This document shows positions 17,351 to 24,933 of a stretch of 64,000 bases of DNA, in pieces (the first letter of the stretch is position 1; each line of letters begins with the position of its first letter). The position numbers and the translations under genes were made by a program. Under the pieces are notes generated by a model. It was not told the DNA's origin. It made no database searches and saw only the letters and a program-made list of their open reading frames with translations. Source of the DNA: a virus; the IMG/VR virus record IMGVR_UViG_3300044611_002466, positions 62,001 to 126,000 of that record, one strand, 5' to 3'.

Positions 17351-18403
17351 TCACCAGAGGCTCACGGCCGTGATGTCGATGTTGAAGACGCTCTTCACAC
17401 GCGCGCGCAGGTCGGCCACAAACTGGGCATCGAACTTCCCCTCGAGCATCTTGAGGGCCAGGGCGGTCGACTTGAATGCGACGTAGTCCTCAAGCACCTG
17501 CTCGAGGTCGCGCGTCGACAACGCGTACCCAAACTTCCCGCCGCGGCTCTCCTTCGCCAGGGCCTGAAGGCTCCCGATGAACCGCACCTCGTCCGCCGTA
17601 GCCTTGCCGCCGGGCATCCTCTTGGTCAGGATGGCCTGCTCGACGGCGTCCTCCATGAAGGACATCTCTACGAACTTGAAGCGGGACCGGAAGTCCTCGT
17701 TCAGGTCGTAGGTGCCCCCGTACCCGGGGTTCATCGTGCCGACGATCCAGAGCCTCGGCCTGACCGTGAGGATCTGTCCCTTGGTCACCGAACAGCCCAC
17801 CAGGCTCGCGGGGTCGAGGAGGGCGGTGACCATCTTCTGCTCGAACACCTCCTCGGTGGTGGCGTTGGCGATCACCAAGTTCGTCGTGAACTCGTCGAGC
17901 TCGTCCCTCTCTACGATTACCCCCGCGAAGGGAGCCGCCACGGCCTCCGCCAAGCGGTACACGGCGCCGACATGCGGCAGGTCGACCTCACGCCGGTAGT
18001 CGGCGATGGAGTTGACCGCCTTCTGCGCTTCCTCGTTCAGCGCGTTGATCTCCTCGAGCACCAACACGCACCTGCCGGTCTGGTTGGCCACGTCGATGGC
18101 CGTCGCCAGGACTCCCAGGGTGAAGTAGCTCTCGTCGAAGCTCTTGAGGGTGAAGGCGCCGAGCAGGTGGCGGTCGCCGGTGTCGGCGGTGCAGCTCTTG
18201 CGCAGGAAGGGCACCTTGCGCACGGCCGCCCACTGCTCGATGTTCAGGGTCTTGCCGGCGCCCTTGGGGCCCTTCAGGATGAGGGGCGAGCCCCACGCCA
18301 GCTTGTCGAGCACCTCGATGACCTTCGTCTGGTGAAAGCCCGGGAAGTGCCGGGCAACAAGCTGGTCGGTGGCAATGCGGCGGATCTCGGTATTCTCGTA
18401 CAC
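17351..18403 (-). CDS. MoxR/CobS-type AAA+ ATPase
   Basis: 350 residues from GTG 18403 (AGAGGTC upstream; the GTG at 18430 abuts the terminator hairpin). Walker A GPKGAGKT at 45-52, Walker B VLVLEEIN at 113-120, and a sensor/arginine region VGTMNPGYGGTYDLNEDF then RSRF, typical of MoxR/CobS-like ATPases. These act with VWA-domain proteins; the VWA gene at 13685 is four genes downstream on the same strand. Function in the phage is unknown. Confidence 0.9.
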   Translation of the reverse strand: MYENTEIRRIATDQLVARHFPGFHQTKVIEVLDKLAWGSPLILKGPKGAGKTLNIEQWAAVRKVPFLRKSCTADTGDRHLLGAFTLKSFDESYFTLGVLATAIDVANQTGRCVLVLEEINALNEEAQKAVNSIADYRREVDLPHVGAVYRLAEAVAAPFAGVIVERDELDEFTTNLVIANATTEEVFEQKMVTALLDPASLVGCSVTKGQILTVRPRLWIVGTMNPGYGGTYDLNEDFRSRFKFVEMSFMEDAVEQAILTKRMPGGKATADEVRFIGSLQALAKESRGGKFGYALSTRDLEQVLEDYVAFKSTALALKMLEGKFDAQFVADLRARVKSVFNIDITAVSLW

Positions 18404-18436
18404 GTTGACCTCTAAAAGGGTATTTGGCACAGAGAA

Positions 18437-18466
18437 AAGCCGCCCTGGGTCGGACCAGGGCGGCTT
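18437..18466 (-). terminator. Rho-independent terminator on the minus strand
   Basis: 12-base stem AAGCCGCCCTGG / CCAGGGCGGCTT with a 6-base loop; on the minus strand it is followed by TTCTCT. It separates the ParB transcript from the MoxR gene, which starts 33 bases further on. Confidence 0.85.
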
Positions 18467-18492
18467 CGTTTGTGGGGTCTGCGGTGAGTGCG

Positions 18493-18648
18493 CTACGCCT
18501 CAGCGACCTGAGCGGCGATGACGGACACCACACGCGCGATGGGGGTGTACTGCGGGACCCCCCGCGAGTTGAACGTCACCTGAAACAGGACGGTGACCCC
18601 CGTAGGGCCGACCCCGCGCACCACGGTGTTGGCCGTCCAGGTGAGCAT
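18493..18648 (-). CDS. Unknown 51-residue protein
   Basis: Short gene directly after parB: ATG at 18648 is three bases past the parB stop, with GCGGAG upstream. Sequence begins MLTWTANTVVRGVGPTG and continues as beta-rich strands to VIAAQVAEA. It ends 26 bases before the terminator hairpin, which supports real expression. No family recognised. Confidence 0.65.
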   Translation of the reverse strand: MLTWTANTVVRGVGPTGVTVLFQVTFNSRGVPQYTPIARVVSVIAAQVAEA

Positions 18649-18651
18649 CTA

Positions 18652-19551
18652 CTACTCCGCGTCCCTGGTGGACCGCCGGCGGCGCACCACCCGCTCGACA
18701 GGCGTCGAGCCCGCTTCCTCCTCCGGCTCGTACTGGATGGCCGCCTTGACCTCATCCTCGGCGCAGAGGCCGAGGACGCCCCGAAGCCCCATGGCGACCC
18801 CGTGCGCGTTCCGCTTCTTCGGGTTGGTGCTGGCCTCTTCGGCCAGGGCCAGCAGAGACATCAGCGTCTTCTTGCTGGGCTTGGCGGTCTTGTCGGGCTT
18901 GCCTTCCACCTTGGCGTCTTCCAGCTTGATCAGCTTCTCGCCCGCCGTGCGGGCCTGCTTGATGCGCTTGTCCTGGTCCTCCTTGGACAGGTTCTTCGCG
19001 AGCTCGTAAGCCGCGGAGATGGAGATGATGCCCTCGCGAAGAGCCTTCAGGAGCTCCTCAGACCCCTTGCGGCAGATCGTCAGCCGCAGGGAGACCCACT
19101 GGGCGCCTCGGTGAAGCCGCTTCGCCAGGCCCTCCGGGTCATGTCCCTCTTCCTCCACCATCCGATGAACCCACAGGAGCTCGTCGACGGGGTCGACGTC
19201 CTGCCGGTCGATGTTCTCCACGCCGTTGAGGAGCTTCGCATCCTCGAGGCTCCCCACGAACTTGTTGCACCGGACCTCCCCGTCGTTCCAGTCCACGTCC
19301 CGGTTCTCGAGGATCGACTGAATGGCCCGGAGTCGCCGAGAGCCGCACACGAGCTCGATGATCTCATCCCCGGTCTCCGGATCCGCGGTCTCCATGACCA
19401 CGAGGGGGTTCAGCAACCCCCCTTCGTAGATGCTGTCGGCGAGGTCGGCGATCTCCCCGGCGTCGAACTGGGTGCGGATGTTCTTGATGCTACGCCCGAC
19501 CTTGATCTCCCCGACGGGGATCATGATGGGGGCGGGTTCAATGACGTACAT
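18652..19551 (-). CDS. ParB-like nuclease-domain protein
   Basis: 299 residues from ATG 19551. The ParB N-domain is clear in the first 90 residues: VGEIKVGRSIKNIRTQFDAG, SIYEGGLLNPLVV and ELVCGSRRLRAI (the GSRR/GERR CTP-binding-like motif). A helix-turn-helix-like part (GLAKRLHRGAQWVSLRL) follows. The C-terminal third is lysine-rich. In phages such proteins serve in segregation, transcription control or as nicking-like nucleases; which applies here cannot be read. A promoter with CATAGG around 19604 may drive it (weak). Confidence 0.85.
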   Translation of the reverse strand: MYVIEPAPIMIPVGEIKVGRSIKNIRTQFDAGEIADLADSIYEGGLLNPLVVMETADPETGDEIIELVCGSRRLRAIQSILENRDVDWNDGEVRCNKFVGSLEDAKLLNGVENIDRQDVDPVDELLWVHRMVEEEGHDPEGLAKRLHRGAQWVSLRLTICRKGSEELLKALREGIISISAAYELAKNLSKEDQDKRIKQARTAGEKLIKLEDAKVEGKPDKTAKPSKKTLMSLLALAEEASTNPKKRNAHGVAMGLRGVLGLCAEDEVKAAIQYEPEEEAGSTPVERVVRRRRSTRDAE

Positions 19552-19621
19552 GAGTGCAGTTCCTCACAAGAAGGGGGCGAATCGGGACCAAGTACCCTAT
19601 GTCACGGGTGTGCCCGGCTTT

Positions 19622-19963
19622 TCAGGACTTGATCCACACCGACGGAATCAGAAGGTTGTAAGTGAATACGTTTCCATCGTCCCTGGTGTCGAACTCAATC
19701 CGCCAACCAAGGGAGCTCGGGCACAAGCGCACGTCCTCCACCCCGTGGACGCTTCGCTTCACCGCAGCTACGAGCTGCTCGAACGTCTCGGAGGGGGCTG
19801 CCTCGAAGATGTCCTGCACCGGCGACGACTCCTTGCAGGAGCGACAGATCCCCGCACACAGGTTCAGCAGGTAGCGCATGTCGGGTGCGTAGGAAGGGAA
19901 CTTCACCTCGGCACGCGCTCTGTCCGCAAACTTCCCTCGGGCGTCAATGACATTCATACTCAT
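19622..19963 (-). CDS. Unknown 113-residue protein
   Basis: ATG at 19963 (or 19957) with AGGAGCG upstream. It has a CxxC pair in LCAGICRSCK near residue 37, then a beta-rich C-terminus (WRIEFDTRDDGNVFTYNLL). Overlaps the next gene upstream by 4 bases. No family recognised; a small metal-binding protein is possible. Confidence 0.65.
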   Translation of the reverse strand: MSMNVIDARGKFADRARAEVKFPSYAPDMRYLLNLCAGICRSCKESSPVQDIFEAAPSETFEQLVAAVKRSVHGVEDVRLCPSSLGWRIEFDTRDDGNVFTYNLLIPSVWIKS

Positions 19964-20223
19964 CCGGCTTTCTCGCTCCTTCGGGCTTGGCGGGCTTCCA
20001 GGAAGCGAAGGATCTCGTCCTCGCTCCACGCGCTCAGGAGGGCCTCTGCCATCCTGTCGTCAGACACGTCGTCCAAGACGACTGGGTTCAGGGTCGTGAC
20101 CTCCCGCACCCCCCGTGCGAGTAGGATGAACGCCCCTGTTCTCTGTAGGCTGAGCTGGGCAAGCTCCCCCAGCCGCATCTTGAACTCGGCGGGGGAGTCT
20201 TGGCTGAAGTCGAGGTCGGGCAT
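19960..20223 (-). CDS. Unknown 87-residue protein
   Basis: ATG at 20223 with TAGGTG upstream (GTG at 20229 is an alternative). Helical sequence MPDLDFSQDSPAEFKMRLG then ELAQLSLQRTGAFILLARG; the C-terminal half is a second helix pair. No family recognised. Confidence 0.65.
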   Translation of the reverse strand: MPDLDFSQDSPAEFKMRLGELAQLSLQRTGAFILLARGVREVTTLNPVVLDDVSDDRMAEALLSAWSEDEILRFLEARQARRSEKAG

Positions 20224-20271
20224 CGCCACACCTACACCCTTGTACTCACATCGTCAAGGGCACGGCGCGGC

Positions 20272-20544
20272 TCAGCCCTTGATGCGGCCCTTCAATATCT
20301 GGATTGCCGGGTTCCATGCCCGTGAATCACAGGCGTAGAGGGTGCGCAGGATCAGCGTGGCGAGCTCTTCCGCCCGCACCTGCAGCAGGTCAGGTCGGCC
20401 GGTACCGAGGCTCACGAGCACGGCACCCGTGTCGGTCGCGGAGAACCCGACGGACACGAACACGACCTCCGGCACCGCGAAGAGCACACGCTCGAGTTCT
20501 TCACGGAGTGCGCGGAGCTCGGGAGTCAGAACGAGCAAGTCCAT
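20272..20544 (-). CDS. Unknown 90-residue protein
   Basis: ATG at 20544 with GGGAGGT four bases upstream. Sequence starts MDLLVLTPELRALREELERV, and EVVFVSVGFSATDTGAVLVS is a beta hairpin-like core. It lies just after the tail-fibre-like genes, so a virion-assembly accessory is possible but unproven. Confidence 0.65.
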   Translation of the reverse strand: MDLLVLTPELRALREELERVLFAVPEVVFVSVGFSATDTGAVLVSLGTGRPDLLQVRAEELATLILRTLYACDSRAWNPAIQILKGRIKG

Positions 20545-20562
20545 GAACACCTCCCAGGTCGG

Positions 20563-22059
20563 CTACTTGAGCTCGATCTCGAAAAGGTCCATCCGGACCT
20601 TGTTGTCCGCGTGCGCAGCCGCCCACTGGGCGGTCACGCGAACCACGGCGGTCTGGGTGGTGTTGACGCTCGGTGACGCGTCCGACCGCGCCACCAACGC
20701 CACCCCGTTCATGCCCGAGCCACCGCTCCACAGCTGCCGAAGGACGCGGGTAGCGTCGGTGCCGGTGGAGAGGATGTGCCCGTCGTAGAACAGGACCCAG
20801 CTCTCCCCGTCGGCGACCGTGAGCGAGAGCGTGGCCAGCGTGACCGCGGTGGCCCCGTTGAGGTAGAGCTGGAGTCGCAGGGTCAGCCCCGCGCTTCCTC
20901 CGTTGGTGTCGACGATGGTGCCGCCCGCCCGGATGCACAGCCCGCGCCCGCTCACGAGAGTGTTCGCGGGCAGGGCCGCGGGGGCGAGGCTGAACACCGT
21001 CTCCACGGTGGTGTTCTCCACCAGGGCGGAGACGTCGAGGTTGACGTAGAGGGTGCCGCCCACTGTCAGGATCGAGCCCGAGGCCACTCCCATCTCCGTG
21101 GTGAGGAGCCCATCAACCCGCAGGTCCTGGGACACCACCACGTCGCCCACCCCGAGAGTGATGACCTCAGCCCCGTTTCGAGTGTCGACGTTGAGGTAGA
21201 CGTTGCTGCCCTGCTTCACCTGCCAAGCCGTGGCCAGGTGGTCGGCGATAGAGAAGTCCGCAGACAGGGCCGTGACCGAGTAGGCTTCGCCGGCGACGTT
21301 GTAGGAGTAGCTCCCGGCGGTCTGGGAGTAGCCTCCGCTGTTCGTGAGGAGGCCTTCGACGGTGAGCGGGCCCTCCTGGAGCATCAGACCGCTGCCCAGG
21401 AAGGTGTACTGCGGGTTCGTGGTCGTGTTGCCGAACCGCATCTCCTCAGACGTGCCGGTCGTGTTGAGGTTGAAGTACTCGTTCGCTCCCTGGGCGATGA
21501 TGTAGGCGTTCTCCACGCCCTCCTTGACCGCGTAGGAGTAGCTCGCGCCCGTGAAGAGGTGGTTGGCAAGCGCAGACCCGTAGTTCAGGTCGCGCTCTCC
21601 AGAGGTGCCGATGTTCACGTCTTGGTCGACGTCGTCTGTGCCGATGTTGACCGGCCCGGCGCTCGAGTTCAGCGAGAGCGCGCTGACGCTGTCGAGGTCC
21701 ATCCCCGCGGTGCTGGTCATGGCCAAGCCGCCGAGGCCTGCGCGCATCCAGAGGCGAGCCGTGGTGACCGTCGTGGGGTCCGCGCCGACGACGACCTCTT
21801 CAGACCCGTTCGTGGTCTTGAAGATCATGTAGCGGTCGATGCCCTGCACGAGCGCCCACGCCTCGGAGGTGTTGTCGAGGAGCGCCTTGTTGGCCTCGGG
21901 CACCGTCGAGAGCATGAAGGCTCGTTCGGTGCCGGCGGAGTCGCGCACGTACGGGTAGCCGTCGTTCTTCCAGTACAACCGGTCGACCCCGGAAGCGGGG
22001 TTGGCGGGGGCCGCGCCGCGGCGGAAGTCGATGTTGTCGGTGGTGATCAAGCCAGGCAT
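20563..22059 (-). CDS. Tail-fibre or baseplate-decoration-like protein with internal repeats
   Basis: 498 residues, almost free of Cys and charged clusters, rich in Thr/Ser/Gly/Asn/Leu. The pattern AW-x3-QG-x3-Y-x4-T-x-NG-x-E-x4-G recurs three times (near 67-92, 184-210 and 273-299), which is characteristic of the repetitive shafts of receptor-binding fibres. The N-terminus resembles phage-particle attachment segments (DNIDFRRGAAPANPASGVDR). Host range is probably determined by the C-terminal 180 residues. It is on the opposite strand from the tail sheath gene. The next two genes upstream look structurally related. Confidence 0.65.
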   Translation of the reverse strand: MPGLITTDNIDFRRGAAPANPASGVDRLYWKNDGYPYVRDSAGTERAFMLSTVPEANKALLDNTSEAWALVQGIDRYMIFKTTNGSEEVVVGADPTTVTTARLWMRAGLGGLAMTSTAGMDLDSVSALSLNSSAGPVNIGTDDVDQDVNIGTSGERDLNYGSALANHLFTGASYSYAVKEGVENAYIIAQGANEYFNLNTTGTSEEMRFGNTTTNPQYTFLGSGLMLQEGPLTVEGLLTNSGGYSQTAGSYSYNVAGEAYSVTALSADFSIADHLATAWQVKQGSNVYLNVDTRNGAEVITLGVGDVVVSQDLRVDGLLTTEMGVASGSILTVGGTLYVNLDVSALVENTTVETVFSLAPAALPANTLVSGRGLCIRAGGTIVDTNGGSAGLTLRLQLYLNGATAVTLATLSLTVADGESWVLFYDGHILSTGTDATRVLRQLWSGGSGMNGVALVARSDASPSVNTTQTAVVRVTAQWAAAHADNKVRMDLFEIELK

Positions 22060-22092
22060 GAAGGTCTCCGGGAGGTACAGGGGGCGCGTGAC

Positions 22093-22644
22093 TTACGGGA
22101 GGAGGTACAGGTCGCCCTGGACATCGAGGCGCCCGTTGACGGTGAACGAGCGGACAACGATGTGCTGCGTGTCGGCGGCGATGACGTCGTCGACCTCGGC
22201 GGGGACGATGTTCGGCCAGCCGTAGGCCGGGCCGGGCACCCGCCCAGAGTGGAGGATCACGGTGCCGAGCACATCGAGGGAGCCCTGGACGTCGAGCTCG
22301 CTGATGAGGAGCTCGGTCTCGGCGGGGATCGAGACCTCCTCGCCCTCTGGGATCACCTGCTCCTGCGACCAGCGCAGGCGGTACAGGTCGGAAGTCGACC
22401 CGCCGGCACCGTACCCGTGGCGCACCCACCTCCCGGGCCCCCCAGTCGGCGGCACGATGTCCGGGAGGCTCTCCGCGAGCACCGAGGCGTAGTCGTAGAA
22501 GTAGAGGCTCCGCTCGTCCTCGACGTAGACGCCCTGTGCGTTGCTGGCGTCTCCGGTGGGGACCAGCCTGAGCTCGTCGATGTCCTGGACGGGCTGTGCC
22601 AGGGTCTCGTTCGGTCCGCGATGGGTGAGGATGCGCTGTCCCAT
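22093..22644 (-). CDS. Putative tail-associated protein
   Basis: 183 residues from ATG 22644, overlapping the previous stop. Contains VYVEDERSLYFYDYASVLAE then SLPDIVPPTGGPGRWVR, a phrase I associate with phage fibre-head joining proteins (a gp12/collar-like 'P..P.GRWv' segment), followed by beta-helix-like stretches SLDVLGTVILHSG and RLDVQGDLYLLP. It is directly upstream (in reading direction) of the fibre-like gene, so it probably forms part of the same appendage. Confidence 0.55.
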   Translation of the reverse strand: MGQRILTHRGPNETLAQPVQDIDELRLVPTGDASNAQGVYVEDERSLYFYDYASVLAESLPDIVPPTGGPGRWVRHGYGAGGSTSDLYRLRWSQEQVIPEGEEVSIPAETELLISELDVQGSLDVLGTVILHSGRVPGPAYGWPNIVPAEVDDVIAADTQHIVVRSFTVNGRLDVQGDLYLLP

Positions 22645-23021
22645 CAGACCGGCCGCACGAGCGCGAGCCACGCGTCGAGGGTGGGGGAGGTGCCGCTGGG
22701 CGTGCCTTCGACCACGAGGGCCACTCGAGGGGCCCCCTGGGACTCTACGAGGACGCAGTCGTCGCCGTTCACCACGATCTGGTTCCCCCTGTGCCACCTT
22801 CCGGACACCTCGGAGAACCAGTAGAGTCGAACCCGAAAGACGGGGTTCGTGCCGCCCAGGGCGAAGAGCACGTGGATGTACTCGTTCTGCTGAAGCAGAT
22901 GCCCGTGGCTGCTCGTGGTGGGGACTGCCGTTGCAGCGGACACGCCGGCCAGGACACGGCGCTCAGCGGCCGTGGTCCCGGAGACCGCAGTGACGTTCTT
23001 GACTCGGCGGGTTGACGGCAT
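22644..23021 (-). CDS. Putative virion accessory protein
   Basis: 125 residues beginning MPSTRRVKNVTAVSGTTAA. The middle (QNEYIHVLFALGGTNPVFRV) and the following aromatic strand are beta-rich. It begins the fibre-like gene cluster (22644, 22093, 20563) with a one-base overlap at 22644. Function inferred only from the cluster. Confidence 0.5.
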   Translation of the reverse strand: MPSTRRVKNVTAVSGTTAAERRVLAGVSAATAVPTTSSHGHLLQQNEYIHVLFALGGTNPVFRVRLYWFSEVSGRWHRGNQIVVNGDDCVLVESQGAPRVALVVEGTPSGTSPTLDAWLALVRPV

Positions 23022-23082
23022 GGTGTTCCTGCTCGGGGTGGTCCGGTTCCCCTGATACTACCTCGCCGTGGAGCTCTGCGCC

Positions 23083-23107
23083 CCAGGGCTAAGAGGACGC
23101 ACCCTGG
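23083..23107 (-). terminator. Weak hairpin after the 23144-23356 gene
   Basis: Six-base arms CCAGGG / CCCTGG around a 13-base loop; in the minus-strand reading TTAGCCC lies in the loop and second arm, like the tails of other terminators here, but no T-run follows. A T-A-rich TAGTAT lies at about 23054-23059 on the minus strand and could be a -10 box for the fibre cluster; no matching -35 was found. Confidence 0.35.
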
Positions 23108-23143
23108 ATGACTCCAGGTACGCCCACCACCGTCGCCGGTCCG

Positions 23144-23356
23144 CTACTCCTTGGCGGGCCCCAAGGACGCAACGTAGCTCGCGTGCGCCTTCCACGGACC
23201 GCCGTGGCGCACGTCTATGGCCACCCCCCGGTACCAGTCCCTTCGCTCGGGAGGGCAGGAGCGATGCAGCGCCAGCCCTTCCAGCCACGCCGCGATGGCG
23301 GCCGCGACGGCCTGCTCACTGTCATTCAAGATCGCCGCTTGTTCCTTGTCTCCCAC
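23144..23356 (-). CDS. Unknown 70-residue protein
   Basis: GTG start at 23356 with AGAGGTGAA six bases upstream, the standard ribosome binding site here. Sequence begins MGDKEQAAILNDSEQAVAAA (helix) and ends in a beta-rich, basic part. A CATAAG element lies 43 bases upstream of the start. No family recognised. Confidence 0.6.
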   Translation of the reverse strand: MGDKEQAAILNDSEQAVAAAIAAWLEGLALHRSCPPERRDWYRGVAIDVRHGGPWKAHASYVASLGPAKE

Positions 23357-23582
23357 GAGTTCACCTCTGGCACTGGGTTGTGAGGACTGCACTGCCGTAC
23401 TTATGCCGTATTCAGGAAGCATCATGCGTTCAGAGCTTCATCATGAAGCCACCTCTTGCATAGTGCGTGCGGCCCTGGGGCGGTACTGAGCCGTTCTCGC
23501 GGCTAAGAGCCAGCGCGCACTTGGAGCCAAAACACGGCGCGAGCCCCAGCAGGATTTCCCCTCCCGTGGTATGCTGGTGCCC
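23357..23582. other. Divergent non-coding spacer
   Basis: 226 bases between divergently transcribed genes. On the minus strand it contains CATAAG (23405-23400), a GCTCTTAGCC string near 23500 and a very short ORF after a GAGGTGG site (about 23430-23460). On the plus strand the TATGCT near 23570 precedes the plus-strand gene. A minus-strand frame 23430-23618 that overlaps the plus-strand start is judged spurious. Confidence 0.5.
23400..23405 (-). promoter_or_regulatory. CATAAG promoter element, candidate
   Basis: Minus-strand CATAAG after TACGG, 43 bases before GTG 23356. Same hexamer as at 14 other operon starts, but the leader is longer and no terminator precedes it, so this is a weaker example. 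Confidence 0.45.
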
Positions 23583-23825
23583 ATGAAAACCAAACACGTC
23601 AAGATTGGCCGTCTTCAAGTCCGCATCCCCCTGGCGCAGCTCCTGGCTGCCATTCCTGGAGGTGTACGCGCTGCGATCAAGAAGGGGGCGGACGATCGCG
23701 ACCCCTCCAGCCCGGGAGGGAAGAAGATCACGGCTGCGGAGATTGCCGAGGATGTCGCGGCATTCTTCAAGGCATGGGGAGAGGCAGCGCTGCCGGCCAT
23801 CCTACAAGCCAACGGGCTCCCGTAG
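23583..23825 (+). CDS. Unknown 80-residue plus-strand protein
   Basis: ATG at 23583 (MKTKHVKIGRLQVRIP); an earlier ATG at 23571 would add four residues. A TATGCT hexamer seven bases before the ATG at 23583 may be a -10 box, which would give a leaderless transcript. The protein has a basic N-terminus, a hydrophobic LLAAIPGGVRAAI and an acidic helix EIAEDVAAFFKAWGEAALPA. It is the only plus-strand gene for 14 kb on either side and ends at a bidirectional terminator, suggesting independent control. No family recognised. Confidence 0.6.
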   Translation: MKTKHVKIGRLQVRIPLAQLLAAIPGGVRAAIKKGADDRDPSSPGGKKITAAEIAEDVAAFFKAWGEAALPAILQANGLP

Positions 23826-23840
23826 CTCCGGCCTAAGAAA

Positions 23841-23866
23841 AGAGGCCGCACACCTGTGCGGCCTCT
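23841..23866 (-). terminator. Convergent-gene terminator
   Basis: Twelve-base arms AGAGGCCGCACA / TGTGCGGCCTCT between the ends of the plus-strand gene at 23583 and the minus-strand methylase-like gene. On the minus strand the stem is followed by TTTTCTTAGG, a good T-tract ending in the TTAG typical of terminators in this genome. Confidence 0.85.
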
Positions 23867-23872
23867 ACCTCC

Positions 23873-24733
23873 TCAGGTCCAGGCGTTCGCCTCGATGATA
23901 GCCTTGGCCACATCGGGACAAACGCTGTTTCCAATACGGGCGATCTGCTCCGTCTTGGTCCCGGTCAGGATGTAGGAGTCGGGGAAGCCCTGGGCACGCG
24001 CCAGCTCCCTTGGCTGCAGCATCCGCATCCCGATGTCGACCACGGCGTACTCCTCGCCGCCGAGCATGACGGTGACCAAGCCGAACCGCGCCTTGCTCAC
24101 GACTGTGGCCAGCGGCTCGTCAAGCCCCTGCCACTGGCCGCCGTTCGAGTAGTACTTCACCAGGAAGGCAGCCACCAAACCGAGGTGCTGCCCTCCCCCC
24201 GTGACCGTAGGCATCGGGTCCCGAAGGTCGCTGCCCGTCGAGGTCCCGTAGAACTTCGTGAGGTGCGCGACCGTCACCGCGTGGTGGTCCTTCCCGGTGA
24301 CCGTGGACATGGGCTCACGGATGTCGATCCCCACGACCCCGCCGTAGTGCTTGGCCAGGAAGGCGGTCACCAGCGCGTGTTTCCCTCCGCCCCCCACCAC
24401 CGTGCCCAGCGGCGCCTCGATGTTGAGCGCACGCGGGCGCTGCCCCTGCCGCTCGCCGTACCCCACCTGGACGAGGGTGGCCGCGGCCACGACGTGCCTC
24501 GCCTTCGAGGTCACCGTGGTCAGCGGATCGCGCACGCCTCGCGTCGTTGTCGTCGGGCTGGAGGACTGGTGGTCGATGGATGCAACGACGGGAGCGACGA
24601 CCACCCGCCTTTTCCTCCGCCGCAGTGCCATGCTCGCGCTCGGGCGACACACCCGGGTCACCTGCTGGTAGCTCCCATCAGGCAGGAGCTCCAGGAGGAA
24701 GGGGTCCTCCGCCTCGAAGAAGTACCGCTTCAA
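23873..24733 (-). CDS. C5 cytosine methyltransferase-like protein lacking the catalytic half
   Basis: 286 residues. The C-terminal end carries MTase motif X-like elements: RMLQPRELARAQGFPDSYIL and IGNSV. Before it are five repeats of a unit with the pattern [DE]P-x-x-TV (EPMSTVTGKDHHAV is one), as in the long target-recognition arrays of phage C5 MTases. The N-terminal part that should hold the SAM-binding FxGxG, the catalytic PC and the ENV motif is absent; the protein starts MKRYFFEAEDPFLLELLP. The start is coupled to the upstream stop (ATGA), so truncation is not just an ORF-calling artefact. The catalytic half may be elsewhere, or this is a decoy or regulator. Confidence 0.7.
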   Translation of the reverse strand: MKRYFFEAEDPFLLELLPDGSYQQVTRVCRPSASMALRRRKRRVVVAPVVASIDHQSSSPTTTTRGVRDPLTTVTSKARHVVAAATLVQVGYGERQGQRPRALNIEAPLGTVVGGGGKHALVTAFLAKHYGGVVGIDIREPMSTVTGKDHHAVTVAHLTKFYGTSTGSDLRDPMPTVTGGGQHLGLVAAFLVKYYSNGGQWQGLDEPLATVVSKARFGLVTVMLGGEEYAVVDIGMRMLQPRELARAQGFPDSYILTGTKTEQIARIGNSVCPDVAKAIIEANAWT

Positions 24734-24933
24734 GCCCTCCGCGATGCGGCGCTCTCGGCCTCCGTCACGGGCTCGACGATGCCCGTCTCCTCCTCTTCCC
24801 CCAGGTTGATGTAGATCGTGGTCTCGGCGAACGTGGCGTTCGGGTACTTGTCGAGGATGCGAAGGAGGTTGCCCAGGGGGACACCCCGCTGATCAGTCTT
24901 CACATGGATACGATGGTGTTTGAGCGGTGGCAT
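24730..24933 (-). CDS. Unknown 67-residue protein
   Basis: ATG at 24933 in a TAATG overlap with the preceding stop, GAGGAA upstream. Sequence begins MPPLKHHRIHVKTDQRGVPL and ends with an acidic helix (EEEETGIVEPVTEAE). It is coupled to the methylase-like gene downstream; no catalytic MTase residues are present in it. No family recognised. Confidence 0.6.
   Translation of the reverse strand: MPPLKHHRIHVKTDQRGVPLGNLLRILDKYPNATFAETTIYINLGEEEETGIVEPVTEAESAASRRA

Noticed and set aside
17351-18430. MoxR start at GTG 18430
   Set aside because: That start is only seven bases from the terminator hairpin, without a ribosome binding site; GTG 18403 has AGAGGTC upstream.
20776-22824. Plus-strand open frame of 682 codons opposite the fibre-like genes
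   Set aside because: Composition rich in Arg, Val, Asp and His with no motif, and antisense to overlapping, coupled genes.
23430-23618. Minus-strand frame of 62 codons overlapping the start of the 23583 plus-strand gene
   Set aside because: No good start, runs over the divergent promoter region and antisense to a better-supported gene.
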